From Phyllobacteriaceae bacterium (GTDB taxonomy: Bacteria; Pseudomonadota; Alphaproteobacteria; Rhizobiales; Rhizobiaceae): 64,000 nt of DNA. The position numbers were made by a program, and so were the translations under genes. How positions within the stretch are numbered: position 1 is the stretch's first letter; every line of letters begins with the position of its first letter. Under the pieces are notes generated by a model, which saw only the letters and a program-made list of their open reading frames with translations, was not told where the DNA came from and did not search any database. Below are positions 9,349 through 18,215 of the stretch, piece by piece. Location: contig PAPF01000012.1 in assembly GCA_002708825.1 (NCBI GenBank), positions 62,001-126,000 of the forward strand, written 5' to 3'.

Positions 9349-10470
9349 ATGACCGCCACTGCCACCTCCGCTGCCTCCCTGTCCGCGTCCGCCGCTGCCC
9401 ATGCCCGCGCCGTGCGCAACGGCCGGATCATCGTCTGGTCCGCGGCCGCCCTGATCGCCTTCTGCCTTGCCTTCGCGCCCTTCCTGTTTTCCGATGTGCG
9501 TGCCCAGCAGGTCGCCGCCCGCATCTGCGTCTTCATCGTGCTGGCCGCCAGCTACGACCTGCTGATCGGCTATACCGGCATCGTCTCCTTCGCCCATACC
9601 ATGTTCTTCGGGCTTGGCGCCTATGGCGCGGCCATGGCGCTGAAATCCATGGGTGCGGGCTTCGACGCCATCTTCCTTGGCGGCGGGGCGGGCGTCGCAC
9701 TGGCAGCGGTCCTGGCCGTGGCCATCGGCGTGCTCAGCCTGCGCGTCAAGGCGATCTTCTTCGCCATGGTCACGCTGGCCGCCGCCTCGGTCATGATGGT
9801 GCTCGCCTCCCAGCTTTCGGAATTCACCGGCGGCGAGGACGGCATCGTCTATTCGGCACCGAAAATATTCTCGCCTGCCACGAAGCTTCTCACCGATGAC
9901 GACGGCAAGGTGCTCAAGGTGTTCGGCGTCTCGATGAACGGCAAGGTCGCCGCCTACTACTTCGTCTTCCTCACCTGCCTCGTGCTGTTCTACGCGCTGG
10001 TGCGCATTGTCCGGTCGCCGCTCGGAACCGTGCTGGAGGCGATCCGCGAGAACGAATTGCGCGCCGAGGCCATCGGCTACCGCGTCGTGGCCTACCGCAC
10101 GGCGGTCTTCGTCATCGCGGCCGTGATCGCGGCCCTGGCCGGCGTCGTCTGGGCGGTCTGGCTGAAATATACGGGGCCGGAATCCACGCTCTCCTTCGCC
10201 ATCATGATCGACATCCTGCTCATGGTGGTCATCGGCGGCATGGGGACGATGGTCGGCGCCGTCATCGGCGTCGTGATCATGACGCTGGCGCAGTTCTACC
10301 TCAAGGACGTGATGGCAACGGCAGCCGAGGCCACCGCCGGCCTGCCGCTCGTCCCGCATCTCGTCGACCCGGACCGCTGGCTGCTCTGGCTCGGCATCCT
10401 GTTCATCCTGCTCGTCTATTTCTTCCCCGCCGGAATCGCTGGCACGCTCATGAAGAAGGGAGGCCACTGA
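9349..10470 (+). CDS. LIV-type ABC transporter permease (LivM-like)
   Basis: This 373-residue second permease of the importer has multiple hydrophobic helices. The LivM-type features GYTGIVSFAHTMFFGLGAY and VIGGMGTMVGAVIG are visible. The N-terminal 25 residues are Ala/Thr/Ser-rich and probably cytoplasmic. Its stop codon overlaps the start of the hydrolase gene (TGATG), which ties the hydrolase to the transport operon. Confidence 0.92.
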   Translation: MTATATSAASLSASAAAHARAVRNGRIIVWSAAALIAFCLAFAPFLFSDVRAQQVAARICVFIVLAASYDLLIGYTGIVSFAHTMFFGLGAYGAAMALKSMGAGFDAIFLGGGAGVALAAVLAVAIGVLSLRVKAIFFAMVTLAAASVMMVLASQLSEFTGGEDGIVYSAPKIFSPATKLLTDDDGKVLKVFGVSMNGKVAAYYFVFLTCLVLFYALVRIVRSPLGTVLEAIRENELRAEAIGYRVVAYRTAVFVIAAVIAALAGVVWAVWLKYTGPESTLSFAIMIDILLMVVIGGMGTMVGAVIGVVIMTLAQFYLKDVMATAAEATAGLPLVPHLVDPDRWLLWLGILFILLVYFFPAGIAGTLMKKGGH

Positions 10471-11318
10471 TGCCGGTTTCGCCCGTTCCCCGCTCGTCCT
10501 ACATCCGCTGCGGCGCACACGAACTTCATGTTACCGAATGGGGTGACCCGGCCAATCCGCCGCTGGTCATGTGGCACGGCCTGGCGCGCACGGGCCGCGA
10601 CTTTGACGAAGCGGCCTGCGCCCTGTCGGACCGCTATTTCGTCATCTGTCCGGACACGCTCGGGCGCGGCCTGTCGTCCTGGGCGGGCGACGAGGGCGTG
10701 GATTATTCCTACGCGGCCTTCGGCGATCATGCCGTCGCCATCCTCGACAATTACGGCATCGGCGAAACGCGTTGGGTGGGCACGTCCATGGGCGGCCTGA
10801 TCGGCGTGACGCTGGCCGGCGGGCGCCTGAAGGGCCGCATCACCCATCTCGTCGTCAACGACATCGGCCCGGCCATTCCGGAAGCCGCATCGGGCCGCAT
10901 CGCCGCCTATGTCGGCGCGCCACCGGTTTTCGACACGGTGGGCGAACTGGAGGATTGGCTGCGCGTCAACTACGCGCCCTTCGGGACCAACACGGCCGCC
11001 TTCTGGCGGCGCATGGCCGACACGTCGAGCCGGCGAACCGATAACGGCAAGGTGACGGTTCACTACGATCCGCGCATCGTCACCCAGTTCACCCTGCACA
11101 AGGGCGATCTGGACTGCTGGCATTTCTATGATGGGGTGGCGGCGAAGGCGCTGCTGCTGCGCGGGGAGGAGTCCGACGTGTTGCCGCGCGCTGTGGCCGA
11201 GGAAATGACGCGCCGCGGGCCGAAGCCGGAACTGGTCGAGTTCACCGGCGTTGGCCACGCCCCGACGCTCGCCAGTGACGGCGAAGTCGCGCTCCTGCGG
11301 GATTTCCTCGCCACCTGA
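10470..11318 (+). CDS. Alpha/beta hydrolase
   Basis: This 282-residue alpha/beta-fold hydrolase has the nucleophile elbow GTSMGG and an oxyanion-region HGLARTGRDFDE. The late catalytic His lies in GHAPTL. There is no signal peptide, so it is cytosolic. It is the last gene of the operon and is translationally coupled to the permease gene. It may cleave an ester, thioester or C-C bond of the imported compound or its CoA derivative. Fold and catalytic residues are clear; the reaction is unknown. Confidence 0.88.
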   Translation: MPVSPVPRSSYIRCGAHELHVTEWGDPANPPLVMWHGLARTGRDFDEAACALSDRYFVICPDTLGRGLSSWAGDEGVDYSYAAFGDHAVAILDNYGIGETRWVGTSMGGLIGVTLAGGRLKGRITHLVVNDIGPAIPEAASGRIAAYVGAPPVFDTVGELEDWLRVNYAPFGTNTAAFWRRMADTSSRRTDNGKVTVHYDPRIVTQFTLHKGDLDCWHFYDGVAAKALLLRGEESDVLPRAVAEEMTRRGPKPELVEFTGVGHAPTLASDGEVALLRDFLAT

Positions 11319-11324
11319 GAACGG

Positions 11325-11879
11325 TCAGGGTGGCGGGATCTTTCCCAGAACCTTCAGCGCGCCGTCCCCGTCGGGCCTGGCCACCACGATCTCGCCGGAG
11401 CGCGGGATGACGCCGGTCAGCGCGGTGATGTTGACCTGATGGGTCACGAGCATGGCCGGCCGGTCCAGGGCCATGCCCTCGATTGCCGTGATCGTCTCGT
11501 CTGTCTGGGTTTTCGCCCGGTCCGGCTTGGAAAAGAACGAGTTGAGCGACGGCATGTCCTTGACCGGCCCGAGGTCGAGCAGTTCCGCCGTTTCCCGCGT
11601 CCGGCACCATTGCGATGTCCCCACGAAACCGAAGGCGAGACCGGCCTCCTTGAGGCGTTGGCCCGTCTCCCGGGCCTGCTCGCGGCCCTCATCGGAGAGA
11701 TTGCGCTGTGTCGTGCAATCGCCGAGCGTGAAATCGTGCGGGTCGCCTGTCCCTGGCGCGGTCGCGTGGCGCATCAGCGCGACGACGCCGCCCTGCCTGA
11801 GAAGCGAAAGATCGTCTGCCGCAGCCGGCATGGCGCCGCCGGCCAGCAGAAAACTCAGCACAATCAACAGTCGCAACAT
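11325..11879 (-). CDS. Exported histidine phosphatase family protein (SixA/PGM superfamily)
   Basis: This 184-residue protein has a signal peptide (MLRLLIVLSFLLAGGAMPAAA) and a histidine phosphatase core: the catalytic RHA motif in ALMRHATAPG, SQWCRTRETAELL, and a late His in LVTHQVNI. The ATG at 11879 fits the signal peptide; the longer frame to 11957 adds a polar stretch with no support. Likely periplasmic or lipid-anchored phosphatase with unknown substrate. It converges on the LIV operon with only 6 bp between stop codons and lies downstream of the host-attachment family gene. Confidence 0.82.
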   Translation of the reverse strand: MLRLLIVLSFLLAGGAMPAAADDLSLLRQGGVVALMRHATAPGTGDPHDFTLGDCTTQRNLSDEGREQARETGQRLKEAGLAFGFVGTSQWCRTRETAELLDLGPVKDMPSLNSFFSKPDRAKTQTDETITAIEGMALDRPAMLVTHQVNITALTGVIPRSGEIVVARPDGDGALKVLGKIPPP

Positions 11880-11919
11880 CACTCCTTCCCGGCTTTCCTG
11901 CCTGTTTGTCACCTTCCGG

Positions 11920-12372
11920 TCACGCCTGATGGTGGAAGTGCTTCTCGATCGCGTCAACCGGGTGATTGGTCAGATCCTTGTCGATCTCGCCCGCCAGCCG
12001 GTCGCGCACCTCCTTGTGATACTCCTTGCGCATCTCGCCAAGGATCATCGGCGCGGCAATGACGAACAACCGGTCGTAGTCGCCGCGATGCGCCATCTTG
12101 TAGAGCCTGTCGGCAATGTCCTTGGCGAAGCGCTCCTTCTCCAGCCGGTGCCAGTCGGTATCTTCCACCGCGCTGCGGTGCTGCGGTCCGGCATCATGCA
12201 GGCGTCCGGGCCGGTTGGCGCCTTGTTCGCGCGTCGGCGGGTTTTCCTGCGTGACCTCCCGTCTGACCTTCAGGAAGGGAAATGCCTCGTCGCCGTCATT
12301 GACGAGAAACAGGGCCTTTTCACCATCGGCAACGACCACAAGGTCGCCATGCCCGATCTTCGGTGCTGTCAT
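11920..12372 (-). CDS. Host attachment family protein
   Basis: This 150-residue protein resembles the bacterial host-attachment family first noted in Agrobacterium: N-terminal strand VVVADGEKALFLVNDG, central HRLEKERFAKDIADRLYK, then DRLFVIAAPMILGEMR and a C-terminal HF-x-H-Q end. The fold is related to archaeal release-factor-like domains. The real molecular role is not established. ATG 12372 is preceded by an AGGAGGAA ribosome site; the longer frame to 12486 lacks one. The gene diverges from cobA. Confidence 0.75.
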   Translation of the reverse strand: MTAPKIGHGDLVVVADGEKALFLVNDGDEAFPFLKVRREVTQENPPTREQGANRPGRLHDAGPQHRSAVEDTDWHRLEKERFAKDIADRLYKMAHRGDYDRLFVIAAPMILGEMRKEYHKEVRDRLAGEIDKDLTNHPVDAIEKHFHHQA

Positions 12373-12582
12373 GTGTTCCTCCTGCTCAGCTATTGAAAAA
12401 CTTCGAATATGCGGAATTTCGCATGGGTAACGACGTTCCGCCAGCGCCGCCGGAATGATTTTCTGTCGCACCTCGCCCTGGCGCAAAAGCGATTTGCACG
12501 GCCGTCCCGCAACGACGGCGCTGTTCCTTCATCTGCACGGTCCTTTCCACGACAATTCCGGGCAATGAGAAGGATCGTCTCC

Positions 12583-13407
12583 ATGACTGCCAACACAATC
12601 GCACCGCCGCGGGTTCCCGAAGCCGGCCATGTCGCGCTTGTCGGCGCCGGACCGGGTGCCGCCGACCTGCTGACGCTGCGCGCCATGCGCCTGATCTCTT
12701 GCGCCGACGTGGTGGTCCACGATGCCCTCGTGCCTGGCGAGGTGCTGGACCTCGTACCCCCCGGCATCGCCCGCATTGCCGCCGGCAAGCGCAAGGGCTG
12801 CCATTCGAAGAGCCAGGCCGAGATCAATGCGCTGCTTGTCCGTCTTGCCGATGCCGGCAAGCGTGTCGTGCGCCTCAAATGTGGCGATCCGCTGATCTTC
12901 GGCAGGGCAGGCGAGGAACTGGCCGCGCTGCGCGAGGCGGGCATTGCCCACGAGGTCGTTCCCGGCGTGACGGCCGCCTTTGCCGCCGCTGCCGATTTCG
13001 CGCTGCCGCTGACATTGCGCGGCGTTGCCTCGTCCATGGTCTTCACCACGGGCCACGACCTGAAGGGCAAGGCCTTGCCGGACTGGGCGCGCCTTGCCGT
13101 CGCGGGTTCCACGGTTGCCGTCTACATGGGCCGTTCGATCGCCGCCAGCGTGGCCGCCCGCCTCATGCAGGCCGGCCTGCCCGCCGACACCCCCGTCGCC
13201 GTCGTCGAGAATGCCAGTCATGCGGGCGCGCGCCTGTTCCATGGCACGCTCGCGGACCTGCCCGCCCTGGAGGGACGCGCCGACCTGACCGGCCCGGTCA
13301 TGACCATCATCGGCGAGGCGGTGGCGGGCGCCGATTTCTCGCGCTCGAACCCGCTCGCCCGTTCCGCACTCCATGAAACGCCAGTCACAGAGGATGTGTC
13401 CGCATGA
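12583..13407 (+). CDS. cobA: Uroporphyrinogen-III C-methyltransferase (siroheme branch)
   Basis: This 274-residue SUMT enzyme transfers methyl groups from SAM to C2 and C7 of uroporphyrinogen III to give precorrin-2. Family signatures are visible: VALVGAGPGAADLLTLRA at the N-terminus, VRLKCGDPLIFGRAGEE, and VPGVTAA. It lacks the CysG dehydrogenase/ferrochelatase part. It heads the sulfate-assimilation operon, so the product most likely feeds siroheme for the sulfite reductase two genes downstream. ATG 12583 has an AAGGAT element at good spacing and matches family length. The stop overlaps the next ATG (ATGA). Confidence 0.93.
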   Translation: MTANTIAPPRVPEAGHVALVGAGPGAADLLTLRAMRLISCADVVVHDALVPGEVLDLVPPGIARIAAGKRKGCHSKSQAEINALLVRLADAGKRVVRLKCGDPLIFGRAGEELAALREAGIAHEVVPGVTAAFAAAADFALPLTLRGVASSMVFTTGHDLKGKALPDWARLAVAGSTVAVYMGRSIAASVAARLMQAGLPADTPVAVVENASHAGARLFHGTLADLPALEGRADLTGPVMTIIGEAVAGADFSRSNPLARSALHETPVTEDVSA

Positions 13408-13709
13408 AGATCCTGACCGCCAACCGCCTGTCCGACGGAATTGCCGTGTGGCTTCGTGCCGATCATTCCTGGGCGGCCGACATTGCCGAGGCAGAGCTGG
13501 CGCGCGACGCCGCCTGCGAGGAAAAGCTCACGCGCGCCGGCCATGCCGCCTTTCTGAAGAACGAGGTCGTGGACGTGAACCTCGTCGATGTCGATCTCGT
13601 CGACGATGAAATCGTGCCGCGCCGCCTTCGCGAGCGCATCCGTGCCGCAGGCCCCACCATTGCCGTGAAGGCCGACACGCCGCATGCGCCGGCCCGCCGC
13701 GCCGCCTGA
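13404..13709 (+). CDS. DUF2849 domain-containing protein
   Basis: This 101-residue protein begins MKILTANRLSDGIAVWL, typical of the DUF2849 family that sits between cobA and cysI in alphaproteobacteria. No catalytic motif is evident. It overlaps cobA by 4 bp and precedes cysI by 48 bp. It may be an accessory factor for sulfite reductase; function is unproven. Confidence 0.85.
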   Translation: MKILTANRLSDGIAVWLRADHSWAADIAEAELARDAACEEKLTRAGHAAFLKNEVVDVNLVDVDLVDDEIVPRRLRERIRAAGPTIAVKADTPHAPARRAA

Positions 13710-13757
13710 TCCCACGCAGGCAGGGAATGCGGACAACCACCAACGGGATTTGAAGCC

Positions 13758-15422
13758 ATGTACCGCTATGACGAGTTCGACCACGCCTTCTTGAAGGCGC
13801 GCGTTGCCGAATTCTCCGACCAGGTGCGCCGCCGCCTCGATGGCGAAATCACCGAGGACCAGTTCAAGCCGCTCCGGCTGATGAACGGCGTCTATCTGCA
13901 ACTCCACGCCTACATGCTGCGCGTCGCCATTCCCTATGGCACGCTGTCCTCGCGGCAGATGCGCAAGCTGGCCCATATTGCCCGCACCTATGACCGCGGC
14001 TACGGCCATTTCACCACCCGCCAGAACATCCAGTTCAACTGGCCGGCACTCGCCGACACGCCGAAGATCCTGGAGGAACTGGCCGCGGTCGAGATGCACG
14101 CCATCCAGACGTCCGGCAATTGCATCCGCAATGTGACGGCCGATCACTTCGCCCGTGCTGCCGCCGACGAGGTGGCCGATCCGCGTCCCTATGCCGAGAT
14201 CCTGCGGCAATGGTCCACGGTCCATCCGGAATTTTCCTACCTTCCGCGCAAGTTCAAGATCGCGGTGACCGGCGCCGAGGCCGACCGCGCGGCGATCCAG
14301 ACCCACGACATCGGCCTGCACCTGAAGCGGGACGCCGGCGGGAATCTCGGCTTTGCCGTCTGGGTGGGTGGCGGTCAGGGCCGCACGCCGATGCTGGCCA
14401 AAAGGATCCGCGACTTCCTGCCCGAGGTCCAACTTCTGTCCTATGTGACCGCGATCCTCCGGGTCTACAACCTGCATGGCCGCCGCGACAACAAGTACAA
14501 GGCGCGCATCAAGATCCTCGTCCACGAGACGGGCACGGAGGAATTCACCCGCCAGGTGGAGGCCGAATGGGAGGCGCTGAAGGACGGCGAACTGACGCTG
14601 CCCCAGGCCGATATCGACGCCATCGCCGCTTATTTCGCGCCGCCGGAACTGCCCGAACGGGCAGAGGGCGTGGTATCCGAGATCGCCGCGCGGCAGGCCG
14701 ATCCGGGCTTTGCCGCCTGGCTGCGCCGCAATGTCACGCCGCACCGCCATCCCGACTATGCCGTCGTGACGATATCGCTCAAGGGCATCGGCGAGGTGCC
14801 GGGAGACGCCTCCGCCTCGCAGATGGATGCGGTGGCGGATCTGGCGGAAGATCTGGCCTTCGACGAAATCCGGGTCAGTCACGAGCAGAACCTCGTCCTG
14901 CCCCATGTGGCGCGCGCCGACCTCAAGGCGGTGTACGACCGGCTGGTGGCGGCGGAACTGGCCACGGCGAATGCCGGTCTAGTCACCGACATCATCGCCT
15001 GCCCCGGTCTCGACTACTGCGCGCTCGCCAATGCCCGCTCCATACCCGTGGCCCAGGAAATCTCCACCCGGCTCGAAAGCCGCCAGGAGGAGATCGGCGA
15101 CCTGAAGATCAAGATCTCCGGCTGCATCAATGCCTGCGGCCATCACCATGTCGGCCATATCGGCATTCTCGGCGTGGAGAAGAAGGGGGCGGAACTCTAC
15201 CAGGTCACGCTCGGCGGCTCCGGCGCCGAGGACGCGTCCATCGGCGAGATCATCGGCCGCGGTTTCGAGCCCGACAGGATCGCCGGTGCCATCGAGACCA
15301 TCATCGACACCTACCTGTCCCTGCGCTTCGGCAAGGAGGAGACCTTCCTCGCCGCCTACCGGCGCCTCGGACCGGCACCCTTCAAGGAGGCGCTCTATGC
15401 TGACGAAGCAAAGGCAGCCTGA
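13758..15422 (+). CDS. cysI: Sulfite reductase hemoprotein (nitrite/sulfite reductase family)
   Basis: This 554-residue enzyme reduces sulfite to sulfide with six electrons using siroheme and a [4Fe-4S] cluster. The duplicated ferredoxin-like/siroheme half-domains are present (GHFTTRQNIQFNW in the first half). The cluster ligands are seen as CPGLDYCALANAR and SGCINACGHHHVGH. Length matches ferredoxin- or NADPH-dependent sulfite reductase beta subunits. The adjoining cobA and cysH confirm a sulfite role over nitrite. The C-terminus overlaps cysH by 26 bp. Confidence 0.93.
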   Translation: MYRYDEFDHAFLKARVAEFSDQVRRRLDGEITEDQFKPLRLMNGVYLQLHAYMLRVAIPYGTLSSRQMRKLAHIARTYDRGYGHFTTRQNIQFNWPALADTPKILEELAAVEMHAIQTSGNCIRNVTADHFARAAADEVADPRPYAEILRQWSTVHPEFSYLPRKFKIAVTGAEADRAAIQTHDIGLHLKRDAGGNLGFAVWVGGGQGRTPMLAKRIRDFLPEVQLLSYVTAILRVYNLHGRRDNKYKARIKILVHETGTEEFTRQVEAEWEALKDGELTLPQADIDAIAAYFAPPELPERAEGVVSEIAARQADPGFAAWLRRNVTPHRHPDYAVVTISLKGIGEVPGDASASQMDAVADLAEDLAFDEIRVSHEQNLVLPHVARADLKAVYDRLVAAELATANAGLVTDIIACPGLDYCALANARSIPVAQEISTRLESRQEEIGDLKIKISGCINACGHHHVGHIGILGVEKKGAELYQVTLGGSGAEDASIGEIIGRGFEPDRIAGAIETIIDTYLSLRFGKEETFLAAYRRLGPAPFKEALYADEAKAA

Positions 15423-16149
15423 TCCGGCAACGCATGCCGCCGCCCGGGCTGCGGATTTCGAGGCGCGCTACGCCGACCTGCCACCCGCGCTGATCGTCGA
15501 GATCGCCGCACGGACCCTTTTTCCCGGCACGGTGACCGCCGTATCCTCGTTCGGGGCGGATTCGGCCGTGCTGCTGCACATGATCGCGAAAGTCGCGCCG
15601 GACCTTCCCGTCGCCTTTCTCGATACCGGCCATCACTTCGGGGAGACGATCGCCTACCGCGATGCCCTCCTTGCCGATCTGGGACTGACCAATCTCCAGG
15701 TCTTTCATCCCAATGCCAGCCAGCTTGCCTTGCGCGATCCGGCCAATGACCTGCACGGGCGCGATACCGACACCTGCTGCGCCATCCGCAAGGTGGAGCC
15801 GATGGCACGCGCGGTGGAGCCCTACGAGGCATGGTTCACCGGACGCAAGCGCTTTCAGGCGGCGACCCGCGCCACGTTGCCGGTGTTCGAGCCTGTCGGT
15901 CATCGCATCCGCGTCAATCCGCTCGCGCACATGGATGCCGGTGCGATCCGGGCCTATGCCGACCGGCATCGCCTGCGGGAAAATCCGCTTGTTGCCTTCG
16001 GCTACCTCTCCATCGGCTGCTTTCCCTGCACGCAACCGGTCCGTCCGGGCGACGATGCCCGTTCCGGGCGCTGGGCCGGCCAGGCCAGGACCGAATGCGG
16101 CATTCATCTTGACGGGCTGGAACAGTCCCTGTCCTCGTCCGAACTGTGA
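15397..16149 (+). CDS. cysH: Phosphoadenylyl/adenylyl-sulfate reductase with Fe-S ligand cysteines
   Basis: This 250-residue PAPS reductase-family protein has the PP-loop-like motif SSFGADSAVLLHM near residues 48-60. The catalytic cysteine lies in ECGIHL near the C-terminus. The paired motifs DTCCAIRKVEP and GCFPCTQPV supply four cysteines for a [4Fe-4S] cluster, a hallmark of the APS-using (plant/assimilatory APR) form. It produces sulfite for the CysI enzyme encoded upstream. Translation probably restarts within the end of cysI, as a GGAGG site precedes ATG 15397. Confidence 0.93.
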   Translation: MLTKQRQPDPATHAAARAADFEARYADLPPALIVEIAARTLFPGTVTAVSSFGADSAVLLHMIAKVAPDLPVAFLDTGHHFGETIAYRDALLADLGLTNLQVFHPNASQLALRDPANDLHGRDTDTCCAIRKVEPMARAVEPYEAWFTGRKRFQAATRATLPVFEPVGHRIRVNPLAHMDAGAIRAYADRHRLRENPLVAFGYLSIGCFPCTQPVRPGDDARSGRWAGQARTECGIHLDGLEQSLSSSEL

Positions 16150-16157
16150 GCGCGATC

Positions 16158-16694
16158 ATGCCTGAAACGAATGACAACACCGGCCCCCGCCTCTGGACCC
16201 GGAAAGCAGGCTTTGCCGGAGATGGCTGGACCCGCGCCGAAGGCATCGACGGACAGGCCCCGGACGCCAAACTGATCCTGCCGCTCGATGCCTTTCTGGC
16301 CCTCGATGCGGAGGAGCGGGCGCGCCGCGCCGGTTGCCTGGCCGTCGAGATGCAGCCCGGCGCGGGTATCGAAGCGCTGCTGCCGTTTCTCGCCGGCCTG
16401 CCGCTGATCGCGCTGGCCTTCCCGGCTTTCAATGACGGGCGGTCCTATTCGAAGGCGGCGCTGTTGCGCACCCGCCATGGCTATGCCGGCGCGCTCAGGG
16501 CGTCCGGCGACATCCTGCCAGACCAGCTGGCCCACCTGCTGCGCACCGGCTTCGATGAACTGGAAGTGTCGCACCCGGTGGCGATTGCCCGTCTCGAGGC
16601 GGGCAAGGTGGATGCCTATGCCGCCCACTACCAGCCGGCGGTCAATGCCGCGCGTCCGGCGGGACGTTATTCCTGGCGGCGCGTTCCGGCCTGA
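16158..16694 (+). CDS. DUF934 domain-containing protein
   Basis: This DUF934 protein of about 178 residues, whose family is regularly coupled to cysH/cysI, contains the family block around FPAFNDGRSYSKAALLRTR and a later FDELEVSHP. A role as an oxidoreductase accessory in sulfate reduction has been proposed for the family but is unproven. Start choice is uncertain: a GTG at 16146 overlaps the cysH stop, while ATG 16158 lies 12 bp further on with a weak GAG. It is the last gene of the operon and its stop lies in the loop of a strong hairpin. Confidence 0.85.
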   Translation: MPETNDNTGPRLWTRKAGFAGDGWTRAEGIDGQAPDAKLILPLDAFLALDAEERARRAGCLAVEMQPGAGIEALLPFLAGLPLIALAFPAFNDGRSYSKAALLRTRHGYAGALRASGDILPDQLAHLLRTGFDELEVSHPVAIARLEAGKVDAYAAHYQPAVNAARPAGRYSWRRVPA

Positions 16695-16709
16695 GCGGCC
16701 GGAACGTTT
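16682..16709 (+). terminator. Stem-loop terminator overlapping the DUF934 stop codon
   Basis: A perfect 10-bp inverted repeat (arms 16682-16691 and 16697-16706, 5-nt loop holding the TGA stop) is followed by TTT. It lies between convergent genes (DUF934 and FKBP), so it may end transcription from both sides. The T-tract is short. Confidence 0.5.
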
Positions 16710-16719
16710 GCCGGGTCGC

Positions 16720-17148
16720 TCAGCCGATCTCGACCATCTCGACGGCGAAGATCAGGTCGTGGCCGGCCAGCGGATGGTTGGCGTCCACGGTGATGGTGTC
16801 CTCGGCCACCTCGACGACGATGAGCTGGACCGGCACGCCGTTCGGCGTCTGGGCCTGCAATTGCATGCCGACCTGCGGTTCCAGATCCGGCGGCAGCGCG
16901 TTGCGCGGCACCTGCTGCACCTGGCGCGGGTCCCGCTCTCCATAAGCCTCGTCGGCAGCGACCGTCACCGTCTTCTGGTCGCCCACCGCCATCCCGGCGA
17001 TTTCCTTTTCCAGGCCGGGGATGATCTGTCCCGCGCCAAGCTGGAAGCTCAACGGGTCGCGGCCCTCCGAACTGTCGAATTTCGTGCCGTCGGCCAGCGT
17101 TCCGGTATAGTGGATCTTGACGGTATCGCCGTTCTTCGCGGTGCTCAC
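16720..17148 (-). CDS. FKBP-type peptidyl-prolyl cis-trans isomerase (SlyD-like)
   Basis: This 142-residue FKBP has VKIHYTGTLADGTKFDSS at the N-terminus, then FQLGAGQIIPGLE and an insert-in-flap region (PRNALPPDLEPQVGMQL) before HPLAGHDLIF, the SlyD pattern. It lacks a His/Cys-rich metal-binding tail. It isomerises prolyl bonds and has chaperone activity in the cytosol. The start is a GTG at 17148 with a well-placed AAGGAGAT; the longer ATG frame to 17184 has no ribosome site and does not align to the family. Confidence 0.9.
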   Translation of the reverse strand: MSTAKNGDTVKIHYTGTLADGTKFDSSEGRDPLSFQLGAGQIIPGLEKEIAGMAVGDQKTVTVAADEAYGERDPRQVQQVPRNALPPDLEPQVGMQLQAQTPNGVPVQLIVVEVAEDTITVDANHPLAGHDLIFAVEMVEIG

Positions 17149-17320
17149 GGATGGATCTCCTTTGACGATCTGGCAAAACTGCAAGCCAGAACGCGAGGGA
17201 ACGACCAGTCAGCAATGCGCGCGGTTTCTTTTCAACGCCGCCTTGGCGCAAGGTGTCGGGCCGAACCTTGCATGATGAGGCATGCGATGCAACCGCGCGG
17301 TGCCGGCAAATCCGGCCTTT

Positions 17321-18208
17321 TCATCCCCGGGGTGCGGGCTTTTTCAGGTTCAGAAGGTTTCCCGCGAGGATGAGCGCGGCGCCGGCCACTGTCCAGACGT
17401 CGATCAGTTCGGCATAGATGAGCCAGCCGGCCAGCGCGGTCAGCGGCACACGCAGGAAGTCCATCGGCACCACCACGGTGGCATCGGCATGGGTCATCGC
17501 CTTGGCCATGCAGAAATGCGAGAAGGTGCCGCAGAAGGCGACCAGCACGATCCACGGCCAGAGATCGGCCGGAACCGGCTGCCAGACCAGGATGGAGGGT
17601 ACAAGGCCGATGGCCGCCTGGATGATCAGCATCCAGAAGATGATCGCGACGGGACTGTCGGTCCGCGTCAGCGACTTGACCAGCACGACCGAGATGGCGA
17701 AGCCGACCGCGGCGGAAAGCGAGACAAGCTGGCCGGGACTGACCTCGCCGGTCACGGGCCGCACGATCATCACCACGCCGACAAGCCCCAGCGCGATGGC
17801 CGCAGCCTTGAAGCGGTTCATGCTTTCGCCGAGGAAGAAATAGGCCAGCACCGCCGTCCAGATCGGCATGGTGAACTCGATGGAGATCACCTGAGCCAGC
17901 GGGATCAGCGTGACGGCCAGCAGCCAGGCATATTGCGCGGCATAGTGCACCACGTTGCGCGAAAGGTGGCGCAGCGGCTTGGCAGACCGCATCGCGCGCC
18001 ATCCGCCCGCCTTCATCACCAGCGGCTGAAGCAGCGCGAAGCCGATGAAGGCGCGCAACTCCATCACCTGGAAGACATCCAGCCTGCTCGCGGTCTCGCG
18101 GCCCGCCACTGCCATCGTCAGCATCAGCGCCAGCCAGCCGCCCATCCACAACGCTGCCTTCGCGATGGATGCCTGCTGCTCGTTGGCAATGGGGACAGGG
18201 CGCGCCAT
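17321..18208 (-). CDS. DMT superfamily transporter, EamA family
   Basis: This 295-residue inner-membrane protein has about ten hydrophobic segments arranged as two EamA repeats. Recognisable pieces are VISIEFTMPIWTAVLAYFFLGE at the end of repeat one and VVPMDFLRVPLTALAGWLIYAE in repeat two. EamA proteins export metabolites or drugs; the substrate is unknown. The gene lies 7 bp downstream of the crotonase gene on the same strand, so the two are probably co-transcribed. Confidence 0.88.
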   Translation of the reverse strand: MARPVPIANEQQASIAKAALWMGGWLALMLTMAVAGRETASRLDVFQVMELRAFIGFALLQPLVMKAGGWRAMRSAKPLRHLSRNVVHYAAQYAWLLAVTLIPLAQVISIEFTMPIWTAVLAYFFLGESMNRFKAAAIALGLVGVVMIVRPVTGEVSPGQLVSLSAAVGFAISVVLVKSLTRTDSPVAIIFWMLIIQAAIGLVPSILVWQPVPADLWPWIVLVAFCGTFSHFCMAKAMTHADATVVVPMDFLRVPLTALAGWLIYAELIDVWTVAGAALILAGNLLNLKKPAPRG

Positions 18209-18215
18209 GGGGCCT

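Noticed and set aside
13218-14906. A 562-codon minus-strand frame opposite cysI
   Set aside because: cysI on the plus strand carries its Fe-S/siroheme ligands; the minus frame is a shadow.
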